NCBI GenBank assembly: GCA_021234155.1
Contig: JAJEKV010000034.1
Coordinates: forward strand, 3,773,491-3,837,490
Direction: 5' to 3'
Length of the DNA: 64,000 nucleotides
Source of the DNA: Isoetes taiwanensis
Lineage: Eukaryota; Streptophyta; Lycopodiopsida; Isoetales; Isoetaceae
The notes beneath the pieces are model-generated. The model was not told where the DNA came from. It searched no databases and worked only from the letters and a program-made list of their open reading frames with translations. Below are positions 22,580 to 37,600 of this stretch, piece by piece. Every line of letters starts with the position of its first letter. Position 1 is the first letter of the stretch. A program made the translations under genes and the position numbers.

Positions 22580-22935
22580 AAGAAAAGGAGGGTCTATTTT
22601 TTTTTATATGTACACCTAGAAAATACATAAGATATGGTGTCCATTAGACAATACATGGGGAGGGTCTATTTTTTCATAGAAAACACATGTGAGGGTACTT
22701 TTTTCATATGAAATACCTAGGATGTTGTGTTAATTGAAAAATACAGTGTAGTGTAGGATATTGTGCTTCTTAGAAAATACATAGTATAGTATATAGTGTC
22801 ACATTTAAAAAAACTATCTTTGAAAAAAGCTATGGGTAAACATTGACATGTATTTAAAAAGCGGAGGGTCTATTTTTTGTATATGTATACATAGAAAATG
22901 CATAGGATATGGTCTGCATTAGAAAATACATAGAA
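22580..22935. repeat. Diverged minisatellite, unit about 80-100 bp
   Basis: The block GGAGGGTCTATTTTTT followed by TAGAAAATACATA-GATATGGT recurs at about 22,588, 22,660 and 22,863, with partial copies between. Unit length is irregular. Confidence 0.65.
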
Positions 22936-24111
<1,176 letters not shown>

Positions 24112-27100
24112 CTGGCCCTAGTGTTTTTATACATCTCCTATAAATCAATTAGTCCGCTCGGATGTTAAAAATGCTCCTTCTCCTCTTCTTTTTTCCATCA
24201 AGGTAAGGGGTGTGAGTTCTTGAAAAATCTCGGATCATTTCCGATAAGAATGGCAAATGGCCAAATCAAAACTTGTAGATTTTGCAACCCCTCCCCCTTC
24301 TCCACATCACATCATATTACAAATGAGTTTGCATCTAACCTATAAAAGTACACTTTCAATATATTTGCCACAACTAAGGCCCTATGCCTCTCTCACGGAT
24401 GCCTATCACACTAATGAATTTGCATGTAATCTTACATCGAACTTCTTTTTGCTACTTCAATTAAGATTACATTTGCATTACGCCTATTTACTTGCCTAGA
24501 AATGTGGAATGATCTCAACAAAGTTCAATCTTCCTCATATTCTATTCTATTCTTCATTTTAAAGGTGCTTCTTTAAGATATGCAAAAGTTAGTATTACTT
24601 TTACAACATACTCTACTCTTTATCAACAAATTTTAAGAATATCGAAAAAATTAAACCAACATAGAGATTAAACAAAAAAAAAATGCTTTTTGCCAATTTT
24701 TGAGGGATGGACCTAATTTGAAAGGTTTGTTTCCACATGTACATTCTGTAAGTCCTCACAATTCCAACAAAAATCATGTTTAAAAATTTTGTATTGTATG
24801 CAATCACTTCCACACTACTTGAGTTAAGGAGGGCTTGCACCACAAAAACATCCAAACTTATTCTTTGGTGCATATGCAATCAATAGAATTGTGGCGGTTA
24901 AATGCCCACAAAAATTTCATCCATTAACAAACAAAAATAGCCAAACGACAATGAAGTAAGATCAGTCTTTAAATCCACTTCAACATCACTCAAATCTCTC
25001 TTTTCGAAGCCAAGACTTTTCTCGAACCCTCTTTTCTGTAACATCTAACTAAGTTCACATGCGAATTAACCATGTAGCTTTCGCTTATCGTTCTAGTAGA
25101 TGGGATGAAAATGTTTTAATATGCATTATAATCATGTCGAAATATGCATTTGCTATCTAACAATCTAAAGGCAAAGATAAAGCAAGCTATGGAAGCATGA
25201 ACTCAGAAAAACATTAGAAGCATAAGCATGTTCAACCTTAGAAGGTTCATGGCTCTCGGCAAAAGTATTTCACCATTATATCACCAAAGATCACGCAGTC
25301 TTCTATTGATCGTAAATATCAATGTTGAGTGCGGCCACTTTCTGCCTTTGATGCGATAGGGCACAAGGCTTTATTACCCGCAATCTGATCCCAAAAAGCT
25401 AAACTGCTTCAAATCTATTTTTTTCCAAGCCCGGAGATGTATCCCGGTGGCTTTTTGCAAGTTAGAGATGTATCCCGTCAGCCCGAGACATCACTCGCAA
25501 AATCAAACTTTGTATTGTTATTTATTTTAAGGGGCATCACTATGCAAATCGAAACTTAAAAATCGAATTATGCCCGCATAAAGCAAACCGTTATGGCAAG
25601 GGAATCGCATGTAAACCAAAGCAATAAACATTCAGTTCAAAGAGTATATTTGCTTAACATCTTACCAAAAGAGTATATTCCAATCTGGCCAGTGCCGAAA
25701 AGAAAAAGCTCCAAATGCTACCAATGTGACCCTGTCGGTGTCTTAAGGCTTATTGAAAATGTTCCATATCCTTTACCGCATCGTCGAGTGAGAAACGATG
25801 GTGAAGAAAAAATCGAAAGAAATCGAAAAATCACGATGTAAACATGGCCGCCCATAAATATCTAAAATGTAATGCAACCTCCTGAATTAAGCCATTGTTG
25901 TATTTGAATGTGAAGGAGCTATATGCCAATTCGGCAAGATCTTGGTAGGTGATGCCCGAAAAGTAGATTAGCAAACCCTAAAGTAGAATACGCAAAGGCA
26001 AGAAATTCCTTCATTCGGGCCCCATGGCATAGAAATAAACAATAGAGACAACTTTACGGACATCTTTAACATGCAAAAAAGAGGCTTCTAATAGGATCCA
26101 TGACCTTTCCTTCCCATGATTTACGGGTTAAGATCGACCCTTTGCCAGGACCGATTAAGAAATGGTGGTCATTAATACATGAGCATGATCCCTCTGGAAA
26201 AAATGCAATGAAAGGAATTTTAAATTGATGTAATTGATTCTAAGCTCATAAATATGAGTCTAATGACAAACATACATCAATCAAGCCCAATTATTATAGA
26301 TATAATGCTGGTATACATGAAATAGCATGGGCTGCAAGGCCACATAACCTTCAATCCCAGCGGACTTCATGATGAAGCCATTTTCCATGTACAAGACGTA
26401 TTGTCACCGGAACGTGAAACATTACACTTTGGTTTCCGATCCTTTAAATAATGCCTGAGATCCTTCCTATTTCTGTCAACAACTATTTCGTTTATTGATG
26501 AAGTTCCAAACCTCTTGGCTCCACATACCCCGTGAATGCAATAAAAGAAAATTCAAACGGAAATAGTCCTGGAGTTTTGATAGACATTGTGTGCTTCCGG
26601 AGTTTTGGAGCATCATGTTTTGTTCTGCGGACATATGATGCGCATCACCTAGGTTTATTTTAGCAAAGTGTGCCCATTTTATATAACCAAGATCATTTAA
26701 AAATTCAATGAGATCCTAGATAAGACAATTTTAGCTACGTATCCTTTGGACGGATTTGGAGCAAGAAAGCCCCTTTTAAGGGCTTTTTTCCACAAGAGGG
26801 CCAGTTCTATCCTAAAATTCTATCTTGAAAGACAATGCAAAATTGCAAAGTGACGGTGAAAATTAAATGCACGATTCATAAAGAATAAGCGACCTAAATC
26901 ATCTTCTATCCTCCTTGCAAAATAAAATGGAAAGGACAAAAAGAAGTGTCCGAGCATCCAAACGTACCTCTAAACCAAATGACGAATACCCAAAGCAAAA
27001 GCCACACCTCTTATTTAGACTCACACATGCAAATCGGCCTGATTCTAGCATCCGGATCGCTCCACCGTCCTGGACCAATTAGATCCATATGGATGTCGCT

Positions 27101-27544
27101 TAAAGAACCACGCCCAATCGGATGAGACCCGAATCATATTCCTCTGGCCATCAAGCTAGATTCTTAGATTCTTTTGGATTCTGATTCTTATTACACGCCA
27201 AAGCCAAAGCCAAGGAGATCGCCAATGCTTTCAATTCTATTTTCCTTGCTTTTTTATCCCTATTTTTTCCTTAGAAATACGTGCCGAATCTAGGAAGAGG
27301 CATCAACAACCGAACTATGCCTAAAGAATCTTTCCCATAATAATTATACATGTATTGATATAGTCTAAACATCTATTTCTCATAAGCAACAAACGGGAAT
27401 GACTAAGTTGATACGAGGAAAAAATCATAGTGAAGAATATACTTTACTTAAGTTTACATCATCAATAGCAACAATAATAGATATTCTAGGAAACGGATGT
27501 TCTATGTATAAAATCATATGTTCTAGTGATGAGGCACCCATGAG
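24112..27544. other. No recognisable gene
   Basis: About 3.4 kb of AT-rich DNA. Only short frames occur, with no domain, no plausible multi-exon path and no clear repeat shared within the window. Confidence 0.4.
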
Positions 27545-27650
27545 TGACTAACATCCGCAGTTATTGGTTTTTCGGATTTCAGTCAAAACCACATAGATCT
27601 TCTAAAACATAAGTCTTCTATAAACAAACCACTAAATGCCTACATTATGT
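27545..27650. repeat. Distant copy of the 5.9-6.6 kb repeat family
   Basis: The phrase AGATCTTCTAAAACATAAGT followed by CCACTAAATGCCTACAT matches the copies at 6,455-6,575. This shows that the family is dispersed. Confidence 0.5.
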
Positions 27651-30400
27651 ACTAGGTAATTTGAAGGGGGAGGAGGCTTTCACGTTGTAAAAAAGGCCTT
27701 GGGGACTTCTCCAATGAGGCGTTTAACGAGCAAGCGTGACTCGAAAAGAGTCGTGAATTTGAAAAAAAAAAAACCCTTATCTAGCATCCAATGCCGGATT
27801 TAGCTATGTGTAAAAGCCCTTTTCCACTAAAAAAGGCCCATTTAGAAATATCGAGATCTTGTGAATATGGAGGAAAAATGGACCCGGTCTCGATAAAGAT
27901 AGTTTGGAAGGGGCCAAAATAGATGATTCACAAGGCAGCAAGAACGTAAAGAAGGTAAAACTTCTGTTAATTTGGAAAAAGAGGGGTTCTTTAGATTTTA
28001 ATGGCATTCACACCCCGAACAACTTTAGCATAGGTATGGCAACGCTCTCTTGGTGATCTCTTCATCCCTCTTGATGCCGGCTAGATCAAATAATTCAAAG
28101 AAACAATGTCAAGAGCAGCATGAGTGGCCGGAGGTGGTAGCTGCTTGTAGTTGTACAAGAAAAGGCCAACACATGTTTTATAAAAATAACAAAAATACAA
28201 AGAATATGAACCATGCAGGCATTATGCCTATGCAAATTGTTTGATTTTATAGTCTAAAGGTCACACTTTCTCATAAAGAGCGATGAGAATGATTAAGTTG
28301 ATACAATTTACTTAAGCGGCCAAGGCCGAAACATTCTCTTCACCGACTTGGTGCAATTCAAAAAATCCAATAGAGAGGGAATTTCAAGATAATTTTTTTT
28401 GAAAAATGCGGGATTAGTAAGTTAATGTCAAGTCTATGAATTTATAGGCAAGGGCTGACTAAACACGTGAAACCATTGAATGGGATGGCGAATTCGGTTT
28501 AAGATCTTAAAAACTATGACCCTCGAAACAATAATGTACAACAATTGTTTATGTGCTCCATTTTTGCTCTACTGATATGCTACCCCCGACCATTGTTAAG
28601 TGTTGGTATAAAGAATAATACATCTCTCTTTCCATCAAATGCTCGATTAGCTTTTGCCTTTGATGTTGAATGTATAAGGTGTGGTGTTCCTCATCCTCAA
28701 AGATCACAATCCCCATTAACACGTTTGGAACAAATTGATGTAACATCAAAGTTTATTCAAAAATTTTTTGCATATCCTTAGCATAAACACTATACTATAG
28801 CATTGAGTAGCATAAACACTATACTTAATAACATTGAGTAGCATAATTTTTATACCATGGCATAAATACAATATAATATAATAACCCAAAATAAAACCAA
28901 AGCATGCCCTTTAAAAATGCAATACAATGTGCTTTTTTGTACAAAATAAAACAAAGAGATTCAAATGCAAAAGATTAAAATGCAAAAGGTTATGCTTTTC
29001 TGATCCCAGGATCCCCAGCCTGTAACCCACTGAAAATTAGACACGTGGCAACATATCTTAATCCCTATTCCTAGCGGCCAGAAGATTTGCCGGAAATGTC
29101 GGTTTCTACAGCCAATAGAAACGATAAGAAAAATGAGAAGAGGAGGGAAAAGAAAGAGCGCAGAGCTTTTAGCTATGGCGGAGGACAAATTCCGATGCTC
29201 CATGGCGGGCATTGTAGAGCCTATATGCCTCAGAGTGGAGCTCGTAGTACTGCAAAGGATGAAACTGAATCAGAAGAAGGTAACAGAAAATTCGGCACGA
29301 GAGTCAAAGCCCCAAAGAGGGGGCAGAACAGGGCACGGATCTGCGAATTCGGACTTCAGTGCAGGGGCTTGTTTGTGGCAAGAGTTCCTCCGCTTTTTTC
29401 TTTTTGTGGGTCGTTTTAATTCCGGCAATCCCCTTTCCCTGGTCCTTGTTTGAGACTTTTGCAAGCCCCTTTTAGCATCTAGGTCCCAATGCAGATCGAC
29501 CAGCCACCAGATCCGTGATGGCATATTGGATCAGTGGTTGTGTTTGAACAAAGAATAAAGCTCTGCTGGGTCTTCTTCAGATTAAAATCTCCATAGTTTC
29601 GACTTGTTTTCTTCTCTTTAGCTGACCCTCTGGCAATAATGTCGAAGCGCCAAATTGCATGACCTGTGCTTCTGTTTGTACCTTCGCTCCATATTTTGGT
29701 TTTGTGGCACTAAGGAGATCATGCCTTCCTTCTCGAACCTAGTTCTTTTTTCTTGGGGCCGAAACGTGGATGATGTTGTTTTACTATTTCTCCCTTGGAA
29801 CAGGAAGTCCATAACTGCAAAATCTGAGCATTGGAGGGTCTGAAGTTGGGTAGAAAGTCTGAGTTCTCTGCTCAGTTAGACAAAAGGAACTGGGATTGAT
29901 TTTCCTGCAATTCTTCTTCGTCTCATTTGTGTTGAATACGAAAAAAAATGGCTGAAAATGCAGGGATTTTCATGTGCTGCAGCCCAGGCTCAAGTCTCGT
30001 GCTTCTTCCGATTTAGGTTAAGGTTTTTGATGCATGTTAAGGGAGATTGATCTGGCAGAAAACAGGAACAAAATATGGGTTCTTTGGGGCCTTGGGAATA
30101 GGTCGAATAAATTATATCCTTTGCTGGACTGTGTCTCTTTTTATGGAAAAAAAACTGCTGTGAAGAGTGAACAATAAGGCTGATGGGTGATTTGGCTGTT
30201 GAAATTGCTATCTGGGCTATACCGGTTTTGCAGGGTGGATAAGATAAAAAGAAATAAAAGAAAAGCGAAATCGATGCGAAGCTGGAGGTCGAGCTTTCCC
30301 TCTGCAAGCGGATTATAACCATTCGAACTGGGCTACAATCAATTAGGGCCCCAAACGCTATGAGTTTTACTGGATTTTGCATAGTTTTGCCTGCACTTCA
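27651..30400. other. No recognised gene; weak exon-like open frame near 29.1-29.45 kb
   Basis: Around 29,133-29,453 the composition becomes more GC-rich and a 106-codon frame runs through MAEDKFRCSMAGIVEPICL. It has no recognised domain. Short phrases such as ACTTAAG and ATCATCAATAGC are shared between 27.4, 28.3 and 30.87 kb, suggesting fragments of one old repeat. Confidence 0.25.
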
Positions 30401-33400
30401 TATCAGGCTTCCTGGCGCTCGCGGGATCAATTCGACGATTGCTGTGCGAGAATGGATCAACTGCTTCCATTCAGTGAAGATAGTACTCTTTCCTGTTGCC
30501 TTACCCAGGTAGACCGCCGGACTTGGCGGCTGCAAAGCTGCTGTCTATTTGAAATTTTCTGAGCGGATAACGCTGTGCGAGGAAGTTAAGTGGATTTACT
30601 GCTCTGCGGGAATTTGCGTGCTGGGATCAAACTCTATGAAAAGATCTGCAGGTCATCTATCTTATCCACATTCAGGCGACGCATCTATCTTAATCCGCAT
30701 TCGACGACACATTCAACGACACATTTGGGTCGGATACGTAGCACCTAAATACTGAAGGTTTGCCGCAGAAAGATTCGGTGGAACAAAATGAAAAATTACA
30801 AAGAGCCAGATTGCCGCTATTTGCTTTGATCGGGAAAAAAGCACATTAAGAATAAGCTTCATTTAAGTTTAGATCATCAATAGCTTTCTGGTAGCGCATT
30901 CACAGAAAATAAATGTTCGCCTCAAACCGCCTTATGTTACTATTTCCGAAAGAGGAAAGAAGAGTAAGCGATACCGAAGAATAATAGTCAGGAAGGCGGA
31001 GTTCATGTGAATAAAATTAACCAGGAGACGAACGGGGAAGTCGCCGGCTGCGCCGCTTCCTGCTCATTCCACCATTTCGCCACCTTGGCGAATAGCCTTT
31101 GTCAGTGCTGCTTGGAAAAGCAATGAATTGCCATTATAAAGCTCGGTTTGGACGCTAAAACATACCTTAGCATAGAGGCATCTAGAGCAGCAACAAATTG
31201 CGGTACTTCAAGCGCGCCCTAGGACCTTGGAACACATTAGACCGCTTCCGTGAGGACGTAAATTATAAACACTGTACCAAACTGCGTAAGCTAAACCGGT
31301 ATTTACCGTTTTGGCCCTGCCACTCTGACAGCGGTGGCATTTGGAGAAACAACTTGCGCTGAAACGCGCAAGAAGCCAAGTTCATCTGCCTTACCAATAC
31401 ATTGGTCTGGTGGTTTTGCGTTTGCATCCACCTATTGCGCGCAGGCTGTGCTCTTTGTCTTCATGCTTTCTCCATTTCGTAACTGAGTGTCGCGTCTGTT
31501 AAAGACCGATTTTGCGAATTCGGTGACGATCTTCACATTTTTCCCTGCTCTGCGTGATGGTTTTCAGTTCGCTGCAAATCTACCGGCTACAATTTCGTTT
31601 AAAATTGGGCCTTCCATATTCTTACGTTTCTATTCAATTTCTTCTAACTTGGATTCTCAATTAATTCTACATAATACGACACGTTCGCCGACTTTGGGGC
31701 TGATTGTTCTAAACGCAACCTTTATTTGACTTTTGGGTTGCCTGGTCAGTACCTCATCCAAAAGCGTTCTGGAAAAGACTAAATTATATTACCTTTCTAC
31801 GTGATGTACGCAAACTGGCAGAGGTATATTCTAAAGAAGTGGGTTAAATTTAGCAAATTTGCTTCGAACATAGGGATGAGAACGGTGTAATTAGATTTTG
31901 GTATGCATGGGATAGCCAGGCTGCGTTTAAACTGGTTTTGCCATATTTGATTGACGACTGAAAGACCGGTTGGAGCACAATACCGGATGCGAGCGCAGGT
32001 TTTGACCGTTCGGCGTTTTGCCGCCTCATAAGGGGTTTTTAATCAAGAACGGCAACGAACTTTATTACGCCCATTATGGTTTCACGGTCCGCCGACCCAC
32101 GGTGCGGCATAGCAATTGAATAAAAGGAAAACCCTTCTTCAAGCCTTCACCTGCCAAAAAATGCTCTTGCGTCATTTTACGTTTCTAACCCGGTAAGTAC
32201 GCATGTCATTAATATTATGATGTTAAGAGAAAACCCATGATGATGTAGGGGATTTAACGGAGCTTCGGAAAATACCGGTATTGGGGTTACGCCATACTGG
32301 ATAAAAACCGTTGGATATGGTGAATCACCCGGCGAATTTATGTTCATTTCATCTTCATAAAGGTTTATTCAGAAATTTAGTGGCTTCTTTCAGGTGTTGT
32401 AAAGATGGTGATGGCCCGGTTATGCGGCGGTGATTTGGGACGAGTTTGTTGTGAGTTATTAGAGGAATTTCATTTGTCTCTTTACGGACGGTTCTCCTTC
32501 TATCTCTTTGAAACGCAACATTACCATTCTTTTAATATATTGATGACGTTTACCAACGAATTATTGAAAAAAAGAAAAGAAGGAAATCTGGTAGCGCATA
32601 TATGCGGTTAAGGTATTAAGTCCCCTATGGTGGAATTGCCCTTCAAGGTCGGAGAAATATCTTTGACCTTCAATTTTTATGGCTAAAATTTAAACATGAA
32701 TTTCAATAGAGGTTAGAGATTCAGAGAGAACTAAACCGGCTGGTATTCTTTATTTTAATGGCGTAGAAGGAACCTCTTACGGCTGTAATTTGAAAATGCA
32801 TTATAGATGACGTTATACATAAACCAACTTCACTATATATATAGAAGTTCGTTCTGATCCTCAAAACAAAAATCTCCAAAGCAGCATAAATGTATGGGGT
32901 CACATCTTGTCCTTTTCCTCATTAATGAAATCTTAAGCCGTTTATATGGAAAGCTATTTTAACATTGGAGTAAGCTCGATTAGGAGAGGGATAATGGATG
33001 TAGGTAGACCCGCCACTCTGAAACTCACAGGCATGAGCCATGTTGCGACCTTGCTTGCAATTACTATCTTGTATATTTGGGTAGGGCACAAGACATTCAA
33101 TTACGTATTTACGCTTGATTCTTCTTACGCCCTCAAAATTTTACATGCGGTAGTTTATTTATAGGATAGATATTTTGCTTTTTATGGATGGGAAAATAAT
33201 TTGGTGCAAAATTCGCAGAACCGATCTCATAGAACTGAACATAAAAGGCAATGAAAATACTGCTGTGGCCGGGTATAGAAATGGTTTGAGAAAGCTCCAA
33301 ATATATCTATGAAACTCGAGCACGGTTACTTGGACCAAGAACTTGAACCTAGGCTATAATCTAAAACGGTTCTGTGACCCTCGATACCCAGCATATACGA

Positions 33401-35755
33401 GAATAGAAGTGGAATTTTGGCTTTAGCCAAAGGGAAAAGGAAGCAGGAAGTTTTTTTTTTTTTGTTGGGACTTTGTTAATGTTAATGGAAAGATTAATCG
33501 CATTACTAGTTCACTGCTTGTGGTAGCCCTTTTGTCTTTGGATCGATCCTGATTTGCATATTAACCATTTCTTTGCGATCGATTTCAGTTCGACCTTTGC
33601 ACGAGAGAACTTACTGAAATTGCTTTCTGGCTTTTGCATCCCTGCTGTAAAGGATTTTACTTCTGAAAATGGAGTCATAGAACGTACGGACATCTTTGGA
33701 GAGGTGCGCCCGATTGATGTGATTACTTTCCCACCTTCTGTGATTTTAGTAGGATCCTCATGTTACTCCATCTGCGGGAATCATTAATATTTGGAGCCTC
33801 TGGCGGATCCTGTCGCATCTTCTTACATAAAGATTCGAATTTCAACTTGCGCACCATAGATATTTAGGGTTGGTTTAATGAATTAAATTTTACGGTGTTA
33901 AATTATTACCGTGAAACATCGAAATCCATTATGAAACCCACTTGCGGCCCATACCCGTAATCCTGATTCTTTGTTCTCCATTTCAAATGCGGAGCGCAGG
34001 AGCTGTGAAAACTTTTCACTCCAGCTTATACATGTAAGTGAGAAGAACCACTAGCTACCTAGAAGGAGAAACAGAACGGAAATCATGCGCTTGGCGTTCA
34101 TGCATGTATGATTATTGAAGAATTTGCTCTGTTTCAACTAGGATGGCAAAGGTACATTGCTACAAATCCTCCATTTCATGGTTTCGTGCGGTTCTCCTCG
34201 GAATGAGTCTTCGGGTGCATATTTGCACTACGGCAAAGAGTAGTTCAACAAAAGCGAGTCATCTTCGTAATCTAGCCTTCTCTCCTTCTAAATCTGCGCT
34301 CTCCTCAAACCTGGCTCATTCAATGGTTTTGTTATGTATCCTTCTCGGCCGTGGATTAAAAGAGTGAGCAAATTAACTGAGCAATTTTAAAGAATAAACG
34401 TCTTAACTGGATACCTTCGTAAATTAGGATTTGTGTCATCCTATAGTAACGTTGTATGTTGGAGCATCACCGGTGCCTCTTGTTTCGTTATGGTCATTTT
34501 GACTAGGGGCTATGATTTTGAAATATGGAATACTACCTGCGGTTGGAATAAGGTTTTGGAACATGAAATCAGTTCATTTACCAGTTTGTTTAAGGTTTTA
34601 TATTTTTGAGATATATGGAGACTGGAATCCACCAAAGTGATTCAATTAATAATAAGAATGCTTTAGCCAATGAGATCGAATTATTTAAGAGGTATGATAT
34701 ATGTGATCTCGAGATAGTGATTTATCGCGTCTGTCAAATCCCCTACCTGAAAACCCTATTGTTATTACCACTTCATTCTTCAATTCGCCGGAGTTGTTTG
34801 TCCACATAATAAAATAGAGCGCTCTTGCAGATGGTTATATTTGCGTCTCGGTGCCGGAACAGGGATGAATTTCTTAAGCGATGTCATTACTAGTCCCAAA
34901 TTGCTCCCGAATAGAAATATGGGTGTCTAAGCGCCTAATTTTCCTAAATTGAAACTCTTCCTTCTTAATTTTCTTAAACATATGGAACAGAACTGAGCAT
35001 CCGAAGACTAGGCTGCTCAAACTTTGGAGAAAAGGATCATGCTAGAAACATTATCAAATATGTAGACTCAATTTGGAACAACAACACGAAATCCTCAATT
35101 TTGACAAACTCATCTAGGCTTCCAAGGCGAATTAAAGTCTTATTATTTCTGAATTCTACAATATACCAAAGTTCTGCCGTAACTCGACGGTTCATATGTT
35201 CATTTGTAAAATCTATCGAAATGTGGTTATGGCTAAAGAAAAGAAATTATGGGCACTAAATTCCAATATTTTATTGCTTTCGAGAAAATTAATTGAACTT
35301 TGCAAATATTTTAAATGAAATTTAGGATTTGATGTGATCAGAGCGTGAATCAAGAAGTATTGAAGGAGGATTATATCTATAATCTGCCACTCCCTCAGTA
35401 TTTTGTGCACAGAAGTTAGTGCCAATTATGGCTAATTACCAGAGACGCTCTTCATTTTGTGCTCAAGCTAATGTCTTCACAATTCTTCTCCATTCTTTTC
35501 CGTTAGAATTAACTCCATTTGCGGGTTTCAGGTTCTTGTTGCTGCATGGCGTGATTTTTATTTATCTCTGGCTCTAAATCAAGATATCCTGCCAGTATCT
35601 TACATTTGCCACATTCTTGAAGCACATGAAACGCGTAGCGCTAACCCTTTCTATTTCCTTCAAGAGCACATATGAGCAGCTTTCGGTACACTATTATTAC
35701 TGATTCCGCAAAACTAGGCATATGAATAAAATGCTTTGAATATGTCACAGCAATT
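30401..35755. other. No recognisable gene
   Basis: About 5.3 kb with mixed composition. I examined the longer frames (for example 31.5, 33.6 and 34.1 kb) and saw neither a domain nor joined exons. It may be heavily decayed transposon DNA. Confidence 0.35.
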
Positions 35756-35774
35756 ATGAATAGATAGATAGATA

Positions 35775-37600
35775 GGGTGAATTTCAGACAGATGCGGCCC
35801 ATCCCTTGTACCACCGGGGCCGGTGGACTGCCTTATGGGGCGATACATGAGCTACTAGCGTCGCGCTTGGTTTACGCTTAACCTTTCAGGCATTTTTATA
35901 CCACAATCATCAAGGCTTGCACCGCTTTGGATCGGCTTCATGGTAGTGCCTGTTGTCGTTATCAATCGACTTTGGTGAGCATTTTGAGACGTTTATGTTA
36001 TTTCGCCTCTCCCGGTTCATAGGAAGCCCGCTTCCTTGTGTACTTCACCGGTGCTTTGCGTCATTTCCGTGTGCGTATGCGGATCCCTCAATGTTTACGG
36101 CCTTGTCATCATGAATTGTGTCTTGGTGACCCACCTTATATTTACGTACTTGTTCTTGATGCTTTCATATAGGACATTAGATTCGACATATGATTTTCAT
36201 CTTCCACTTCCCCCATCACCGGTTAATATATCCAGATCCTCTCTCTATTCATTCCACTTTGTCCTTTTCCAATTCTTGGAATTAAGTGGCTTCCCATTGA
36301 ATCTTGCCGGGATATCTTTCTTGCTTTTCCTGTTAGATTACCTGGTACATCGTTGCCCTCTTTGTCGGGTTGAATCTTGTGATAAACCATCTTGTCTTGG
36401 AACTTCGTGTGATTACCGCAACCCGGGCTTCGCGTGAAACTTTGTTTGTCCACTCATCATTTCCATTCCCCTTCGGTAATGAGTGTCACTTTCGGGGTTC
36501 ATCCCCATCTTCCTTGTCCATATTGTTACATCCCTAAACCATCAGATTTGCCCTCGATTATGTGGGCTTTTGTTGATTCCTTGTCCTTGCTTGCTAGCTT
36601 ATTTGGTTTTCCACACGCATTGTTCCCTTATAAGATATCTGATGGTCCTCTCCCCATGCCCTTACTTCCATGGTTTTCTGTCTCATATACTATCCAGTTG
36701 TTTGTGGTGTATTTTGTTCTCGGCTTAAATTCTGTTTATGCCATTGCACGTAAATTCCTTCTTGTTTTCCCATTTTTTCTCAAAGTGGAGACCGGTCCCC
36801 GGGCCTACGCCCCATATAAATTTGTGTAGTTGCAACTCTTTGCTTATTTGGGAAGCATTTAATTTTAATTTCCCGGCTTACTATCTGCTTTTTGTTGCAG
36901 GAATTTTTTCATATTGTAATTGCTTCGATGGCGTTTGGAATCTTGTATGCCCTTTAGTCCCATTTTCTATTGTCCGTGTATCATATCGGATACGTGATAC
37001 GGTGATTCTTCTAGTTCTGTTCCCAAATATCTAAGCGGTTTATGTCTGCTTTTATGACCAAAAAAGACTATCTTGGTTTTGTGGGATTTTGTCGACCCAT
37101 TGTTCACCATGAATTTTCGGGAGTTTAGGTAACTGTGCATCCCTTGTTCTTTATTAGCCATCATGCTCGGATCATGCATATATGATGGGTACTTTAGTGT
37201 GTCTCCTAGAATAGGTGCGTCTGTGTCCCCTTGTTGTTACGCTATAAAGTCTGTAGTGCATCTATGTATATTCCGAACAAAGTGGGGGGATAGTGGGCAC
37301 CACATTTGACCCAGTAATGTCACAATCTATAAGCTTTCCCTTCTTCTTCCATTTTAGCATATACACTATGTTGCCGTCTTGCGAATTGCCCCACCATATC
37401 TTTTGGTGCACCTCTCTAATGCCTTTGTATCAGGGTTTTCTCTGGGCTGTGTCAACTTTGTTGAGTGTTTTTTACTTTGTTTTTTTTCAATCTACATAGC
37501 ATCTCGGGGCTCAATTTTTTTTAATTAAGTAAACCATTACATCAACACTTTTCAATTAAATTCCCCACGAAACCCTCCCGGTTGGGTGCATATTCACCGC
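35775..37600. other. Pyrimidine-rich block of unknown nature
   Basis: The plus strand is strongly T/C-rich, giving long hydrophobic frames such as 36,036-36,437 that I read as composition artefacts. The minus strand gives Lys/Gln/Asn-rich frames without a recognised domain. It resembles the block at 53.3-57.0 kb in composition. It could be the body of a decayed retroelement on the minus strand. Confidence 0.3.

Noticed and set aside
29286-29301. AATTCGGCACGAG, identical to part of a common cDNA-library adaptor
   Set aside because: Only 13 bases match and the flanking sequence is continuous genomic-looking DNA. I treat it as coincidence.
36036-36829. Hydrophobic plus-strand frames resembling membrane proteins
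   Set aside because: T-rich composition gives Phe/Leu-rich translations. No topology pattern, homologue or splice structure supports a gene.
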